The notes: generated by a model not told the origin, from the letters alone. 64,000 nucleotides of DNA from Rhizobium cauense (GCF_019511525.1 NZ_JAEUAT010000021.1:62001-126000); one strand, 5' to 3'; shown: positions 19,208-28,859, counted from the stretch's first letter. Numbers and translations: made by a program.

Positions 19208-21547
19208 TCAGAATTGGTTGTTTATGCCAAACTTGAAGTGCTGAGTCTTGTCGAAGTCTTCCTTGACGACCGGAATAGCATAGTCGACGCGCAGCGTGCC
19301 GAAGGGCGACGCCCACATGAGACCGACACCGACCGAAGCACGCAGCGATGCATCGTCACCATTGACGAATTCGCCGCCGCTGACGTTGACCTTGTTGCCG
19401 AACAGCGTACCGGCGTCCGCGAAGACAGCACCGCGGAGACCGAAGTCACGCGGGACCACCGGCAACGGGAACGTGGCTTCGGCCGACACCGTGAAGTAGG
19501 TCGTACCACCCAGCGGATCATCCGGACCACCGCCGACGCGAGGGCCGATACCCTTGTTTTCAAAGCCGCGAATGTCAGAATTCGTCAGCGTGAACTGATC
19601 AAAGACATTCAGATCGTCGCCGAAACCGACCACATAGCCCGCCGAACCAGCGATAGAACCGATGATGTCGGCGTCATCCGCCAGCAGATGGAAGTAACGC
19701 GCACGACCATAGAGCTTGTAGAATTGGGAGTCGCCGCCCAAACCAGCAATTTCCTGAGTGGCACTCGCGTAGATGCCTTCGCGAGGCAGCGTCATGTCGT
19801 CAAGCGTGTTGTAGGTCAGCGTCTGCGATACGGACGACTTCACCCACGGGCTGTTGTTGACGAGATCCTGGTACGGCGTGGAAAGATCGGACAGCGCACC
19901 GTCCGGATCGTACTTCATCTGCTTGTAGTTATAGCGGAACGTCGTCGCCAGATCTTCGGTGATCGGCGCCGTCGCACGTAGAACGACGTTGTTTTCTTCG
20001 TAATCGTAGTTGTCGTTGCTCGACGTTTCGCTGTGGTTGAGATCGAAACCGACCGCCAGACGGTAACCGAGGAAGTACGGCTCCGTGAAGTTCAGGCCGT
20101 AGGTCCGCGAACCCTCTTCACCACCACCGGCAGAAACCTTGATGTACTGACCACGGCCGAGGAAGTTCTTTTCCTCGACGGAAGCTTCGAGAATGAGGCC
20201 GTCGCCGCCTGCAGCGTAGCCCGCACCGATACCGAACGAGCCGGTTGCCTGATCCTGAACGTCTACGACGACGACAACACGGTCCGGCGAACTGCCAGGC
20301 TGCGTCGAGATGTTGACCGACGAGAAGTAACCGAGAGCTTCGAGACGGCGCTTGGCCCTCGTGATCATCTGCTGATTGAAGGCGTCGCCTTCGCTCATGT
20401 CGAACTCGCGACGAATGACAAAGTCACGCGTCCGGCTGTTGCCACGGATTTCGATGCGCTCAACGTAGGCGCGCTCGCCCTGATCGACGAGATATTCGAC
20501 ACCGATCGTGTTGTTGTTCAGGTCGCGATTGCCGCGCGGCGTAACGCGCGCGAATGGGTATCCGGCCGAGGCGACCTGGTCAGAGATCGCTTCCATGGAC
20601 TTCTGAATTTCCTTGGCGCTGTAGACCTGCCCCTCGTGAGTGCGAACGAGACCCTGCAACTGCTGAGAGTCGATGCCAGGAACGGTCGACTGCACGGAAA
20701 CGGCGCCGAAGTTGTAGCGCGGGCCTTCTTCCATGTTGAAAGTCAGCGTGTACTTGTTCGTCGCCTCATCGAAAGATGCATCCGACGAGATGATACGGAA
20801 GTCGGCGTAGCCGCGGTTGTAATAGAACTGGCGCAGCGCCTCTTCGTCCGCATGAAGCTTGTCTTCGCTGTAGACATCCTTACGCGTCAGGAACGAGAGG
20901 AAATTCGAACGCTTCGTATTGATGACCGAAGATAGGCGACCGGAGCTGTACGCATTGTTGCCGACGAAATTGATCGCAGCAATCTTGGTACGATCACCCT
21001 CGTCGATAACGAAGGCCAGGTTCACACGCCCTTCGCCGAGCGGCACGACCTGCGTCGTTACATTCACTTCGCTGCGGCCAGTTGCGGCGTAGGCATCCTT
21101 GATCGCCTGGATATCCGACTGAATCTGCGCGTCGTTGTAAGGACCGGAAGCATGGGTCTTTACAATAGCAGCAAGCTTGTCGTCCTTGATCTTTCGGTTG
21201 CCGTTGAAGACGACCTGATTGACAAGCTGCGCTTCCTGGACGGTTACAACGAGAGTGCCGCCCGAAACTGAAATGTTGACGTCGGAGAAATAGCCGGTGT
21301 CGTAGAGCTGCTTGACGGAGTCATCAATATCCGTGTTCGAGAAGCTCTGGCCGGGCTGGATCGTCAGGTTAGAACGCACTGCTTCGGCGCCGACACGGCT
21401 TGCGCCGCGCACATCAATGCGCTGAATGACTGCAGCTTCTGCCGTCGTTGCCGAGACGAAAACCGTTGCACCTGCCCCCGAAGCAACAATACCTGCAGAC
21501 AGCGCAACCGCCGATACTGCGTTCAAAAATCTTGAACCAGCCTTCAT
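19208..21547 (-). CDS. bamA: Outer-membrane protein assembly factor BamA
   Basis: Core of the BAM machine that folds beta-barrels into the outer membrane. About 779 residues: a Sec signal peptide (about 1-40, cleaved after the TTAEAA segment), five POTRA domains (about 41-395) and a 16-strand barrel to the C-terminal phenylalanine (INNQF), the usual outer-membrane sorting end. The conserved VRGF-type motif of loop 6 appears as DIRGFENKG. The start is uncertain: ATG 21547 gives the cleanest signal peptide, with ATG 21556 and an upstream start at 21631 possible. In the operon it lies between rseP and lpxD. Confidence 0.96.
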   Translation of the reverse strand: MKAGSRFLNAVSAVALSAGIVASGAGATVFVSATTAEAAVIQRIDVRGASRVGAEAVRSNLTIQPGQSFSNTDIDDSVKQLYDTGYFSDVNISVSGGTLVVTVQEAQLVNQVVFNGNRKIKDDKLAAIVKTHASGPYNDAQIQSDIQAIKDAYAATGRSEVNVTTQVVPLGEGRVNLAFVIDEGDRTKIAAINFVGNNAYSSGRLSSVINTKRSNFLSFLTRKDVYSEDKLHADEEALRQFYYNRGYADFRIISSDASFDEATNKYTLTFNMEEGPRYNFGAVSVQSTVPGIDSQQLQGLVRTHEGQVYSAKEIQKSMEAISDQVASAGYPFARVTPRGNRDLNNNTIGVEYLVDQGERAYVERIEIRGNSRTRDFVIRREFDMSEGDAFNQQMITRAKRRLEALGYFSSVNISTQPGSSPDRVVVVVDVQDQATGSFGIGAGYAAGGDGLILEASVEEKNFLGRGQYIKVSAGGGEEGSRTYGLNFTEPYFLGYRLAVGFDLNHSETSSNDNYDYEENNVVLRATAPITEDLATTFRYNYKQMKYDPDGALSDLSTPYQDLVNNSPWVKSSVSQTLTYNTLDDMTLPREGIYASATQEIAGLGGDSQFYKLYGRARYFHLLADDADIIGSIAGSAGYVVGFGDDLNVFDQFTLTNSDIRGFENKGIGPRVGGGPDDPLGGTTYFTVSAEATFPLPVVPRDFGLRGAVFADAGTLFGNKVNVSGGEFVNGDDASLRASVGVGLMWASPFGTLRVDYAIPVVKEDFDKTQHFKFGINNQF

Positions 21548-21741
21548 TTCACCCATTACCTTTTTTCTCGTCCCCGGCTCCAGGCGTCCCCCGATTCCGG
21601 CCACGTGTGTCGTTTTACCCGCTTTTGACATACAAGCAAGGGAGCAAGTTAATTTCTGTTTACTTCATTTCAAAGCGTGACGCATTGGCCACTACAGCTT
21701 TGAAACATCGTAAATAAACGGTAATTTTTCTCGTCCAGCAA

Positions 21742-22875
21742 TCAGCCAATCAAAGCACTTATATCGTTCCAGGTAGCAAAAACCATCAGGCTCAAAACCA
21801 TGGCCAGGCCGATGCGGAACGCAATCTCCTGGGCAGACGATCCCAACGGTTTTCCCCTCACCGCCTCAATCGCATAGAACAACAAATGTCCCCCATCAAG
21901 TACCGGAACCGGCATCAAGTTCAGTAATCCGATGGAAACCGACAAGACAGCGGCCAGCTGCAGCAAAGCTGCAACGCCCAGGGTCGCCATCTGGCCAGAG
22001 GCCTGCGCAACCCGGATCGGTCCACCGAGCTGGTCCGGCTTCATGTAACCCGAGACAAGATTGCCGATGTACTTGAAGGTGCCGGTTACGATGTGCCAGG
22101 TCTGGATCGTACCTTCCTTGACGGCCTCAAGCGGCGTGTAGGTCTGCTGCCGGAAATGGCCGACCTCCTGGTTCGTGACGATACCGATGAGGCCGATCTC
22201 GATCTTGTTGCCGAACTGATCGGTCATGTCGGTCCGCGCCGGAACCATGGGTACGTCAAGCTTCTCGCCGTTGCGCTCGATCGTTACGACAATTTTCTGC
22301 TCCGGCCGAATGCTGACATAGCGCCGGACATCGTCGAAGGTTTCGACCTTGCTGCCATCGATCGCAATCAGAAGATCACCCGGCACCACGCCTGCCTCGG
22401 CAGCCACGCTGCCCGGCTTTACTTCCGCAACGACCGGATCCGCGACCGATCGACCGTAAATAGAGAAGAGAACGGCAAAAATGACGATTGCCAGGATGAA
22501 GTTGGCGATTGGACCGGCGGCAACAGTCGCCGCCCGCTTCCAGAGCTTCGCGCCGGCGAACGAACGCGAACGATCTTCTTCCGACATCGTAGCGAGCTTG
22601 TCTTCGTCGGGCTTGCTCGAGACGTCTTCATCGCCGAAAAAGCGGACATAGCCGCCGAGCGGTATTAGTGAGATCTTCCAGCGCGTCCCGTGCTTGTCGG
22701 TAAAGCCGACCAATTCCGGACCAAAGCCGATAGAGAACGCCAGTATCCGAATGCCGCTCCAGCGCCCGACAAGATAGTGCCCCATCTCATGCACAAAGAC
22801 GAGCAGCGACAGCACGAGAATGAAGGGCACCATATAGCCCGTCAGGAACGCCAATATACCGGTCAAGCCAAGCAT
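21742..22875 (-). CDS. rseP: RIP zinc metalloprotease RseP (site-2 protease)
   Basis: Intramembrane metalloprotease that cleaves transmembrane anti-sigma factors and signal-peptide remnants. With the ATG at 22875 it has 377 residues: TM1 holds the zinc motif HEMGH (about 29-33), a PDZ domain follows (VKPGSVAAEAGVVPGDLLIAI, about 130-210) and the C-terminal membrane part holds LNLMPVPVLDGGHL, the third zinc-ligand motif. The ORF is open further upstream to 22926, but that would overlap cdsA and does not match the family. The 194-base gap to bamA could hold an internal promoter. Confidence 0.95.
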   Translation of the reverse strand: MLGLTGILAFLTGYMVPFILVLSLLVFVHEMGHYLVGRWSGIRILAFSIGFGPELVGFTDKHGTRWKISLIPLGGYVRFFGDEDVSSKPDEDKLATMSEEDRSRSFAGAKLWKRAATVAAGPIANFILAIVIFAVLFSIYGRSVADPVVAEVKPGSVAAEAGVVPGDLLIAIDGSKVETFDDVRRYVSIRPEQKIVVTIERNGEKLDVPMVPARTDMTDQFGNKIEIGLIGIVTNQEVGHFRQQTYTPLEAVKEGTIQTWHIVTGTFKYIGNLVSGYMKPDQLGGPIRVAQASGQMATLGVAALLQLAAVLSVSIGLLNLMPVPVLDGGHLLFYAIEAVRGKPLGSSAQEIAFRIGLAMVLSLMVFATWNDISALIG

Positions 22876-22903
22876 CCGATCTTTCCGCAAGCCTCTGCAG
22901 ACA

Positions 22904-23737
22904 TTATACGCCGAACAGGGCTGCACCGAGCGACGTAATTTCGCCGCCCTTTATCAGCGAAAAAAGCTCAGCTAGCAAGAACGCCGCAAAGCAGGCAAAA
23001 ATGAGCCCGTCGACACGGTCCATGACGCCGCCGTGCCCTGGGATGAGATGGCTCGAATCCTTGACGCCGAATCGGCGCTTGATGAAAGATTCAAAGAGAT
23101 CGCCGCTCTGGCTGCAGACAGACAGGATAAACGCGATCGGCGCCGCGAGCAGCACGCTTTGCGGAAAGGCAAAATAGGCGACCAGGCTGCCGGCAATCAC
23201 CGCGGAGACGGCACCGCCGATGGCGCCGGACCATGTCTTTCCCGGCGAGATCTTTGGCGCCAGCTTCGGACCACCAATTGCGCGCCCGACGAAGTATGCG
23301 AGAATGTCGGTTGCCCACACGACGGCGAATAGGAAGAGCATCGCGGCGAGCCCGACGCTATCCGCGCCTCGGATGCTCGAAAGCGCAATTCCGGTGAGAC
23401 CGGCATAGACGATTCCCGTGGGAAACCAGCGGGACACGCCTGCGGTAAACACGAAACCGACGGCAATCAGGAAGAATAGCACCAGAAGAAGCAGAGAATA
23501 TTCGAGCGTACCCGCAACGACCGCCACCGCGATCACCGCCTGCCCTAGCCAACCGATAGCATTGGCAACCGGCTGTTCCGTCGCGAGCTTCGTAATGGTC
23601 GACCATTCATAGTAGATCAACAGCCCGATCAATGCCGACAAAAGGCTGAAGGCAATCCCGCCGTACCAGGTGGCGAGCAGGACGATAGCGGCAAGAACAA
23701 CGCCCGATATGATGCGTAGCTTCAGCTCCTGCTGCAT
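22904..23737 (-). CDS. cdsA: Phosphatidate cytidylyltransferase
   Basis: Makes CDP-diacylglycerol from phosphatidic acid and CTP, the branch point of phospholipid synthesis. 277 residues with about eight hydrophobic segments and the C-terminal family signature beginning SQSGDLFESFIKRRFGVKD and continuing through LIPGHGGVMDRVDG. Its ATG shares one base with the uppS stop (TGATG), so the two are coupled. Confidence 0.96.
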   Translation of the reverse strand: MQQELKLRIISGVVLAAIVLLATWYGGIAFSLLSALIGLLIYYEWSTITKLATEQPVANAIGWLGQAVIAVAVVAGTLEYSLLLLVLFFLIAVGFVFTAGVSRWFPTGIVYAGLTGIALSSIRGADSVGLAAMLFLFAVVWATDILAYFVGRAIGGPKLAPKISPGKTWSGAIGGAVSAVIAGSLVAYFAFPQSVLLAAPIAFILSVCSQSGDLFESFIKRRFGVKDSSHLIPGHGGVMDRVDGLIFACFAAFLLAELFSLIKGGEITSLGAALFGV

Positions 23738-24483
23738 CAGATGCCCACTGCCGCAGCCGTCTGGGTTACCAGGCCACCGAAACGACGGTCTCGCGATGCA
23801 AAAGTCTCCAGGGCGGAATAGAAGATCTCCCGGCTAAAATCAGGCCAATATTCGGAAACGAAAATGAACTCCGAGTACGCAGCCTGCCAGAGCAGGAAGT
23901 TGGAGAGGCGCTCTTCGCCGCTCGTGCGGATGATCAGATCGGGATCAGGAATTCCGGCTGTATCGAGCCGCGCGTTGATCAGCGCGGGAGAAATGTCCTG
24001 CGCCCTCAGCCGGCCGGCCTCAACATCGCGCGCGAGGCTTGCCATGGCGCGGGCGATCTCGTCGCGCGAGCCATAGTTGAAGGCAATGACGAGCGTCAGC
24101 GCGGTATTCGCCTTCGTAGTCTCTTCAGCGTCGACAAGAAGATCGAGGATGTCGCTCTTCAGGCTCTGCCGGTCGCCGATCACCTTCACGCGCACATTCT
24201 GGCGATGCAGTTCCGCCAGATCGCGACGGATGAAAGCCTTCAGCAATCCGAGGAGATCAGAGACCTCCGTTTCCGGACGCCGCCAGTTCTCAGACGAAAA
24301 GGCAAAAAGCGTGAGATATTTGATCCCCACATCGCCGGCCACGCGCACGGCTTCGCGCACGGCGTCGACCCCTTTGCGATGTCCCATGGTGCGCGGCAGT
24401 CCGCGCTGCTTCGCCCATCGTCCGTTGCCATCCATGATGATGGCAACGTGTTCTGGCACAGTCAAAAATGTTCGTTCCGACAT
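23737..24483 (-). CDS. uppS: Undecaprenyl diphosphate synthase (cis-prenyltransferase)
   Basis: Elongates farnesyl diphosphate to C55 undecaprenyl diphosphate, the lipid carrier for peptidoglycan and O-antigen. 248 residues with the N-terminal signature HVAIIMDGNGRWAKQRG (catalytic D18) and the C-terminal RTSGEERLSNFLLWQ and SEFIFVSEYWPDF segments. I chose the ATG at 24483 (GGGA upstream) over the longer frame. The order frr-uppS-cdsA-rseP-bamA is the standard envelope-biogenesis run. Confidence 0.97.
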   Translation of the reverse strand: MSERTFLTVPEHVAIIMDGNGRWAKQRGLPRTMGHRKGVDAVREAVRVAGDVGIKYLTLFAFSSENWRRPETEVSDLLGLLKAFIRRDLAELHRQNVRVKVIGDRQSLKSDILDLLVDAEETTKANTALTLVIAFNYGSRDEIARAMASLARDVEAGRLRAQDISPALINARLDTAGIPDPDLIIRTSGEERLSNFLLWQAAYSEFIFVSEYWPDFSREIFYSALETFASRDRRFGGLVTQTAAAVGI

Positions 24484-24525
24484 TTCCCGTCCGGTTCTTG
24501 CAGCGAGGCGCAACCGCAGCGCGCC

Positions 24526-25086
24526 TTAAACCTGCATGATTTCCTTTTCCTTCTCGCCAAGCAAGCGGTCGATCTCAGAAATCGTCTCGTCAGTCATCTT
24601 CTGCACACGATCTGATTGCGCCCGGCTTTCGTCCTGGCCAATCACACCGTCCTTTTCGGCTTTCTTAAGGCCGTCCATGCCGTCACGGCGAACATGGCGA
24701 ATCGCAACCTTGCTCTTTTCGGCATAGTCGTGAGCAACCTTGACGAGCGACTTGCGGCGCTCTTCGTTGAGTTCCGGCAGCGGGATACGCAGGTTCTGGC
24801 CATCGATGATCGGGTTGAGGCCGAGGTTGGCCTCACGGATCGCGCGATCGACGGCGTTGACCATCGACTTGTCCCATACGGAGATGCCGAGCATACGCGG
24901 CTCCGGAACCGTCACGTTTGCCACCTGGTTCAGCGGCACACGCGAACCGTACGCCTCGACCGTGACCGGGTCGAGAATGTTGGCCGATGCGCGGCCGGTG
25001 CGCAGCGATGCGATATCGTGCTTGAACGAGGAAATTGCACCATCCATGCGGCGCTTGAGTTCCTTGATGTCGATGCCTTCACTCAT
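24526..25086 (-). CDS. frr: Ribosome recycling factor
   Basis: Splits post-termination ribosomes together with EF-G. 186 residues, the usual length; starts MSEGIDIKELKRRMDGAI and carries the conserved RTGRASANILDPV and PLNQVANVTVPEPRML segments and the C-terminal long-helix triple bundle. The ATG at 25086 has GGGAG 7 bases upstream. It follows pyrH by 51 bases. Confidence 0.97.
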   Translation of the reverse strand: MSEGIDIKELKRRMDGAISSFKHDIASLRTGRASANILDPVTVEAYGSRVPLNQVANVTVPEPRMLGISVWDKSMVNAVDRAIREANLGLNPIIDGQNLRIPLPELNEERRKSLVKVAHDYAEKSKVAIRHVRRDGMDGLKKAEKDGVIGQDESRAQSDRVQKMTDETISEIDRLLGEKEKEIMQV

Positions 25087-25137
25087 TTTATTGCTCCCGT
25101 ATCTGTAGAAGCTGCGGCAAATGGTGCCGCCACTCAA

Positions 25138-25860
25138 TCAATTGTCGGAGACGACGGTCTTGAGACCACCGCCCTTGAGGATTTCCGCGAAACCACCCTT
25201 CTCGTGGATCGAGAAGACGATGATCGGAATGGAGTTCTCCCGTGCAAGTGCTACCGCTGCAACGTCCATGACGGCCAGCCCCTTATCAAGGACTTCCTTG
25301 TGCGTCAGGTGGTCGAAGCGAGTCGCTTCCGGGTCCTTCTTCGGATCTGCCGAATAAATACCATCGACCTGCGTTCCCTTGAAGATCGCTTCCGCGCCCA
25401 TTTCGGCGGCGCGCAGTGCTGCTGCCGAGTCCGTCGTGAAGAACGGGTTGCCCGTGCCGCCGGCGAAGATCACGACGCGACCGAGCGAGAGGTGATACAG
25501 CGTCGCGCGCTGCGAGAAACTTTCGCAGATTTCAGGCATGGCGATCGCCGAGAGCACGACCGTATCGATATTCAGCTTGCGTAGCGAGGTAGCGAGAGCA
25601 AGCGCGTTGATCACTGTCGCGAGCATACCCATGTGATCGCCGGTCACGCGATCACCGCCCTTGGAGGCAACTGCTACGCCGCGAAAGATGTTGCCGCCGC
25701 CGACGACGACGCCGACTTCCACACCCATCTGCCGCGCCTCGGCTATGTCAGCCGCAATGCGGTCTGCGACCGCTACATCAATTCCAAATCCCTGGCTGCC
25801 CATGAGGGCTTCGCCGGAAGCCTTGAGTAGAACGCGTTTGTAGACAGGCTCTGACGACAT
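25138..25860 (-). CDS. pyrH: Uridylate kinase
   Basis: Phosphorylates UMP to UDP with ATP; supplies UTP/CTP and the UDP-sugars used by the neighbouring lipid A genes. 240 residues of the amino-acid-kinase fold: YKRVLLKASGEALMG (phosphate-binding lysine), VVGGGNIFRG, the DHMGMLATVINALAL block and the GTGNPFFTTDSAAALRA loop. The ATG at 25860 has a perfect GAGGAG ribosome-binding site. It is 93 bases downstream of tsf. Confidence 0.97.
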   Translation of the reverse strand: MSSEPVYKRVLLKASGEALMGSQGFGIDVAVADRIAADIAEARQMGVEVGVVVGGGNIFRGVAVASKGGDRVTGDHMGMLATVINALALATSLRKLNIDTVVLSAIAMPEICESFSQRATLYHLSLGRVVIFAGGTGNPFFTTDSAAALRAAEMGAEAIFKGTQVDGIYSADPKKDPEATRFDHLTHKEVLDKGLAVMDVAAVALARENSIPIIVFSIHEKGGFAEILKGGGLKTVVSDN

Positions 25861-25953
25861 CGTGGCTCCTCGTATGTTACCGCTGTGTGCCGGATACACG
25901 AAGGGCACCGCGTTGTCACGCGATGCCCTTCGGTTTTCACATGTATAGGTCGA

Positions 25954-26880
25954 TCAGCCCTTGGCGACCGCGGCAACTTCAGCAGCGAAGTCGCTCTCTT
26001 CCTTCTCGACGCCTTCGCCGAGGAGAAGACGCGCCATGCCGACGACTTCGATCTTGGCGCCGGCTTCCTTTTCAGCTTCCTTGACAGCAGCGCCGACCGT
26101 CAGGTCGGGGTTGATGACGAAAGCCTGCGAGAGCAGAGCGACTTCTTCGAAGAACTTGCGCATGCGGCCTTCGACCATCTTTTCGATAATGGCTTCCGGC
26201 TTGCCGGATTCGCGGGCCTGCTCGATGAAGACGTTGCGTTCGCGCTCGGCAACAGCAGCGTCGACTTCTTCGGCGCGGATTGCGAGCGGGTTGGTCGCAG
26301 CGATGTGCATGGCAACCTGGCGGCCGATCGAGGTCAGGACGGCCTTGTCGCCTTCCGACTTCAGGGCAACGAGAACGCCGAGCTTGCCAATGCCGTCGCC
26401 GGCAGCGTTGTGGATGTAGGTCGCAACAACGCCGTGCTCGACTTCGAGCTTGGCAGCGCGACGGAGCGTCATGTTTTCGCCGATGGTCGCGATCGCGTCC
26501 TTGATGGTGTCGGCGACCGGCTTGCCGGATGCCGGGTAGGTCGCTGCAGCAATGGCTTCAACAGTGCCGTCGGTGGACAGGGCAACGTTGGCGATCCCAC
26601 GAACCAGATCCTGGAAGGCGTCGTTGCGGGCAACGAAGTCCGTTTCCGAGTTCAGTTCGACGACAACAGCCTTGTGACCGGCGCCGGCGATGGCAACCAG
26701 GCCTTCAGCAGCAGCGCGGCCGGCCTTCTTGTCGGCCTTGGAGATGCCCTTGGCGCGCAGCCAGTCGATCGACGCTTCGATGTCACCGTTATTTTCGAGC
26801 AGCGCCTTCTTGCAGTCCATCATGCCTGCGCCAGACTTCTCGCGCAGTTCCTTCACCAGTGCAGCCGTAATCTCGGTCAT
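25954..26880 (-). CDS. tsf: Translation elongation factor Ts
   Basis: Nucleotide-exchange factor for EF-Tu. 308 residues: an N-terminal UBA-like helix domain (about 1-55), the EF-Tu-contact motif near VELNSETDFVARND (the TDFV residues insert into EF-Tu), and two core subdomains. It is separated from rpsB by a 242-base gap that holds a strong hairpin, so its expression may be uncoupled from rpsB. Confidence 0.97.
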   Translation of the reverse strand: MTEITAALVKELREKSGAGMMDCKKALLENNGDIEASIDWLRAKGISKADKKAGRAAAEGLVAIAGAGHKAVVVELNSETDFVARNDAFQDLVRGIANVALSTDGTVEAIAAATYPASGKPVADTIKDAIATIGENMTLRRAAKLEVEHGVVATYIHNAAGDGIGKLGVLVALKSEGDKAVLTSIGRQVAMHIAATNPLAIRAEEVDAAVAERERNVFIEQARESGKPEAIIEKMVEGRMRKFFEEVALLSQAFVINPDLTVGAAVKEAEKEAGAKIEVVGMARLLLGEGVEKEESDFAAEVAAVAKG

Positions 26881-27034
26881 AAGCTTCCTCTTGTCGGTTC
26901 AAACGGTGGCCCGCGAAGGCGGCGCAGCACCGGATTGAGGCACGAAATGTACCTGTATGTATGACAGCGTGATGAAAGACGCCTCATACGAAACTCGAAT
27001 GGCGAGAGACTGATTGCCCTCGCCTGAAATGGTC

Positions 27035-27070
27035 AAGGCCGCCGAACTTTAGAAAGTCGCGAGCGGCCTT
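27035..27070. promoter_or_regulatory. Long stem-loop in the rpsB-tsf intercistronic region
   Basis: AAGGCCGC (27035-27042) pairs with GCGGCCTT (27063-27070), and an inner ACTTT / AAAGT stem lies between them, giving an interrupted hairpin about 52 bases past the rpsB stop. T residues follow on the plus strand, but the rpsB transcript (minus strand) continues with GACCA, so it looks more like a partial terminator or RNA-processing/stability element than a full stop. Confidence 0.6.
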
Positions 27071-27122
27071 TTCCCAATCTCTGGAAAGCATGACGGGCCA
27101 TTCAGCCCGCCTGCTTCTTTTA

Positions 27123-27890
27123 TCAGGCTTCGGCTTCGCCTTCGAGCGCCGGCTCAACCGGAGCTTCGATCGATGCGCCGAGGTCGCGGCCCGACGAGCT
27201 CTGCTGGCGAGCGATACCGTCGATGGCAGCGCGTGCGATCAGGTCGCAGTAGAGAGCGATGGCGCGCGAAGCGTCGTCGTTGCCCGGGATCGGATAGTCG
27301 ATCAGATCAGGATCGCAGTTCGAGTCGATGATTGCGACAACCGGGATGCCGAGGCGCTTGGCTTCGTCGATCGCGATCTTTTCCTTGTTGGTGTCGATGA
27401 TGAACATCAGGTCCGGCGTGCCGCCCATGTCCTTGATACCACCGAGAGCCTTGTCGAGCTTTTCGCGCTCGCGCTCGAGGTTCAGGCGCTCTTTCTTGTT
27501 GTAGCCGGACTGCTCAGAAGAAAGAATCTCGTCGAGCTTGCGCAGGCGCTGGATCGAGTTGGAGATCGTCTTCCAGTTGGTCATCATGCCGCCGAGCCAA
27601 CGCGAGTTGACGTAGTACTGAGCGGAACGCTTGGCCGAGTCAGCGATCAGCTCGGAAGCCTGACGCTTGGTGCCGACGAAGAGAACGCGGCCGCCACGAG
27701 CAACGGTGTCGGAGACAACCTGCAGGGCGCGCGACAGCATCGGAACGGTCTGGGCCAGGTCGATGATGTGGATGTTGTTACGATCGCCGAAAATGTACGG
27801 CTTCATCTTCGGGTTCCAGCGGTGAGTCTGGTGGCCGAAGTGGACGCCTGCTTCGAGGAGCTGGCGCATAGAAAAATCGGGCAATGCCAT
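27123..27890 (-). CDS. rpsB: Small ribosomal subunit protein S2 (uS2)
   Basis: Binds the 30S head-body junction and is needed for S1 docking. 255 residues with MRQLLEAGVHFGHQTHRWNP, the zinc-free family signature around FVGTKRQASELI, the coiled-coil protrusion (LRKLDEILSSEQSGYNKKERL), and a C-terminal Glu/Ala-rich tail. The first gene of the rpsB-tsf-pyrH-frr run; the leader (27891-28121) is likely to hold its promoter and structured 5' UTR. Confidence 0.98.
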   Translation of the reverse strand: MALPDFSMRQLLEAGVHFGHQTHRWNPKMKPYIFGDRNNIHIIDLAQTVPMLSRALQVVSDTVARGGRVLFVGTKRQASELIADSAKRSAQYYVNSRWLGGMMTNWKTISNSIQRLRKLDEILSSEQSGYNKKERLNLEREREKLDKALGGIKDMGGTPDLMFIIDTNKEKIAIDEAKRLGIPVVAIIDSNCDPDLIDYPIPGNDDASRAIALYCDLIARAAIDGIARQQSSSGRDLGASIEAPVEPALEGEAEA

Positions 27891-27932
27891 GCCTTGTTAT
27901 CCTTTTCCGGTTGAACCTCCGCAAGGCTAACA

Positions 27933-27951
27933 GCACCCTCTTCGAGGATGC
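27933..27951 (-). promoter_or_regulatory. Stem-loop in the rpsB leader
   Basis: On the minus strand GCATCCTC and GAGGGTGC pair over 8 bp (one G-U) around a GAA loop, 43 bases before the rpsB start. Just upstream are further self-complementary CCGG/CCCGG blocks (about 27953-27983), so the leader appears structured. Ribosomal protein S2 autoregulation through the rpsB leader is known in other bacteria; its presence here is inference. Confidence 0.4.
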
Positions 27952-28121
27952 CACCGGGCGGAACCATCCGGATTTCTCCCGGACAATCCCATGCCTTACG
28001 TGTGGAATGCGGGTGGCCTTACCCTCCCTTCCGCAGAAAATCAAGGCTTCCTAAGAAAAAAGCCAACTGAAGTTCACGGGAAGCGCTGATGCGGGCGCGA
28101 GCTTTGGGCGGGCGACTTAGC

Positions 28122-28859
28122 TCATTCCTGAGCACAGGGCCAACCTGTCGGCATCGAAAGGCCAGCCGGCAGCTTTGTCTTTTCGTCACCACAGGCAAGA
28201 TCGACCTGCGCCTGAACAAGGCCCGTTGCGGCTGACAGGTCAAGTCCTTCGATTCGCGTCAGAAACATGAACGCACTGTCGAAGGCCACAGGTCCGCCGA
28301 TTGTCGCCCCTTTGAAGTCTGCGCGAGAGAGATTGGCGAGCGAGAAGTTGGTACCGGTGAGCGCGGCGTTCGCGAAGCTCGCACGGCCAAGTTCCGCCTT
28401 CTCGAAGTTCGCTCCATCGAGCTTGGCGCCCTTGAAACTGGCGCGCTGCAACTCAGCTCCTGCAAAAGATGCACCTTGAGCGGATACGCTATCAAACCCG
28501 GATCGATAGGCCTCAATCTTCGAGAAATTCGCCTTGTCGGCCTGAGCGCCCGTGAACCATGCGCGCACCAGCGTCGCCTTCTCGAAATTCGCTGAAGTCA
28601 GATTGGTGCCGCTGAGGTTGGTCAGACTCAGATCCGCATCCGCGAGGATGGCGCCTTGGAAATCGCTCCCCTGCAACATCAGATTCTTCTTGCTGCACTG
28701 GCTCCAGTCAATTCCAGCCACTGGAGTGCTGCCGCATTCTGCCGCCCATACAGGCGTTCCTGCGACCAACGCCAATCCCACTGCCAGGCCGAACAAGCCA
28801 CTACCCAATACATCGTGCCGTGTCGCCAAGGTCCTCACTCCATTCGACTCTTGCGCCAA
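28122..28859 (-). CDS. Secreted pentapeptide-repeat protein
   Basis: 245 residues. Residues about 15-40 are a hydrophobic export signal ending VWAAECG; from about 55 to 195 there are tandem A(D/N)LXX-type repeats (for example ANFEKAELGRASFANAALTG), predicted to form a right-handed quadrilateral beta-helix. The C-terminus (after LDLSAATGLVQAQVDLACGD) has two cysteines that could pair with the N-terminal ones. The start is TTG at 28859, supported by AAAGGAG about 6 bases upstream. The function is unknown; with a signal peptide it is unlikely to be a gyrase-protecting Qnr-type protein. It lies 81 bases past eipB on the same strand. Confidence 0.8.
   Translation of the reverse strand: MAQESNGVRTLATRHDVLGSGLFGLAVGLALVAGTPVWAAECGSTPVAGIDWSQCSKKNLMLQGSDFQGAILADADLSLTNLSGTNLTSANFEKATLVRAWFTGAQADKANFSKIEAYRSGFDSVSAQGASFAGAELQRASFKGAKLDGANFEKAELGRASFANAALTGTNFSLANLSRADFKGATIGGPVAFDSAFMFLTRIEGLDLSAATGLVQAQVDLACGDEKTKLPAGLSMPTGWPCAQE

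Noticed and set aside
28122..28859. Qnr-type quinolone-resistance protein
   Set aside because: It has a signal peptide and cysteines and lacks the Qnr loops, so it is a periplasmic pentapeptide-repeat protein.
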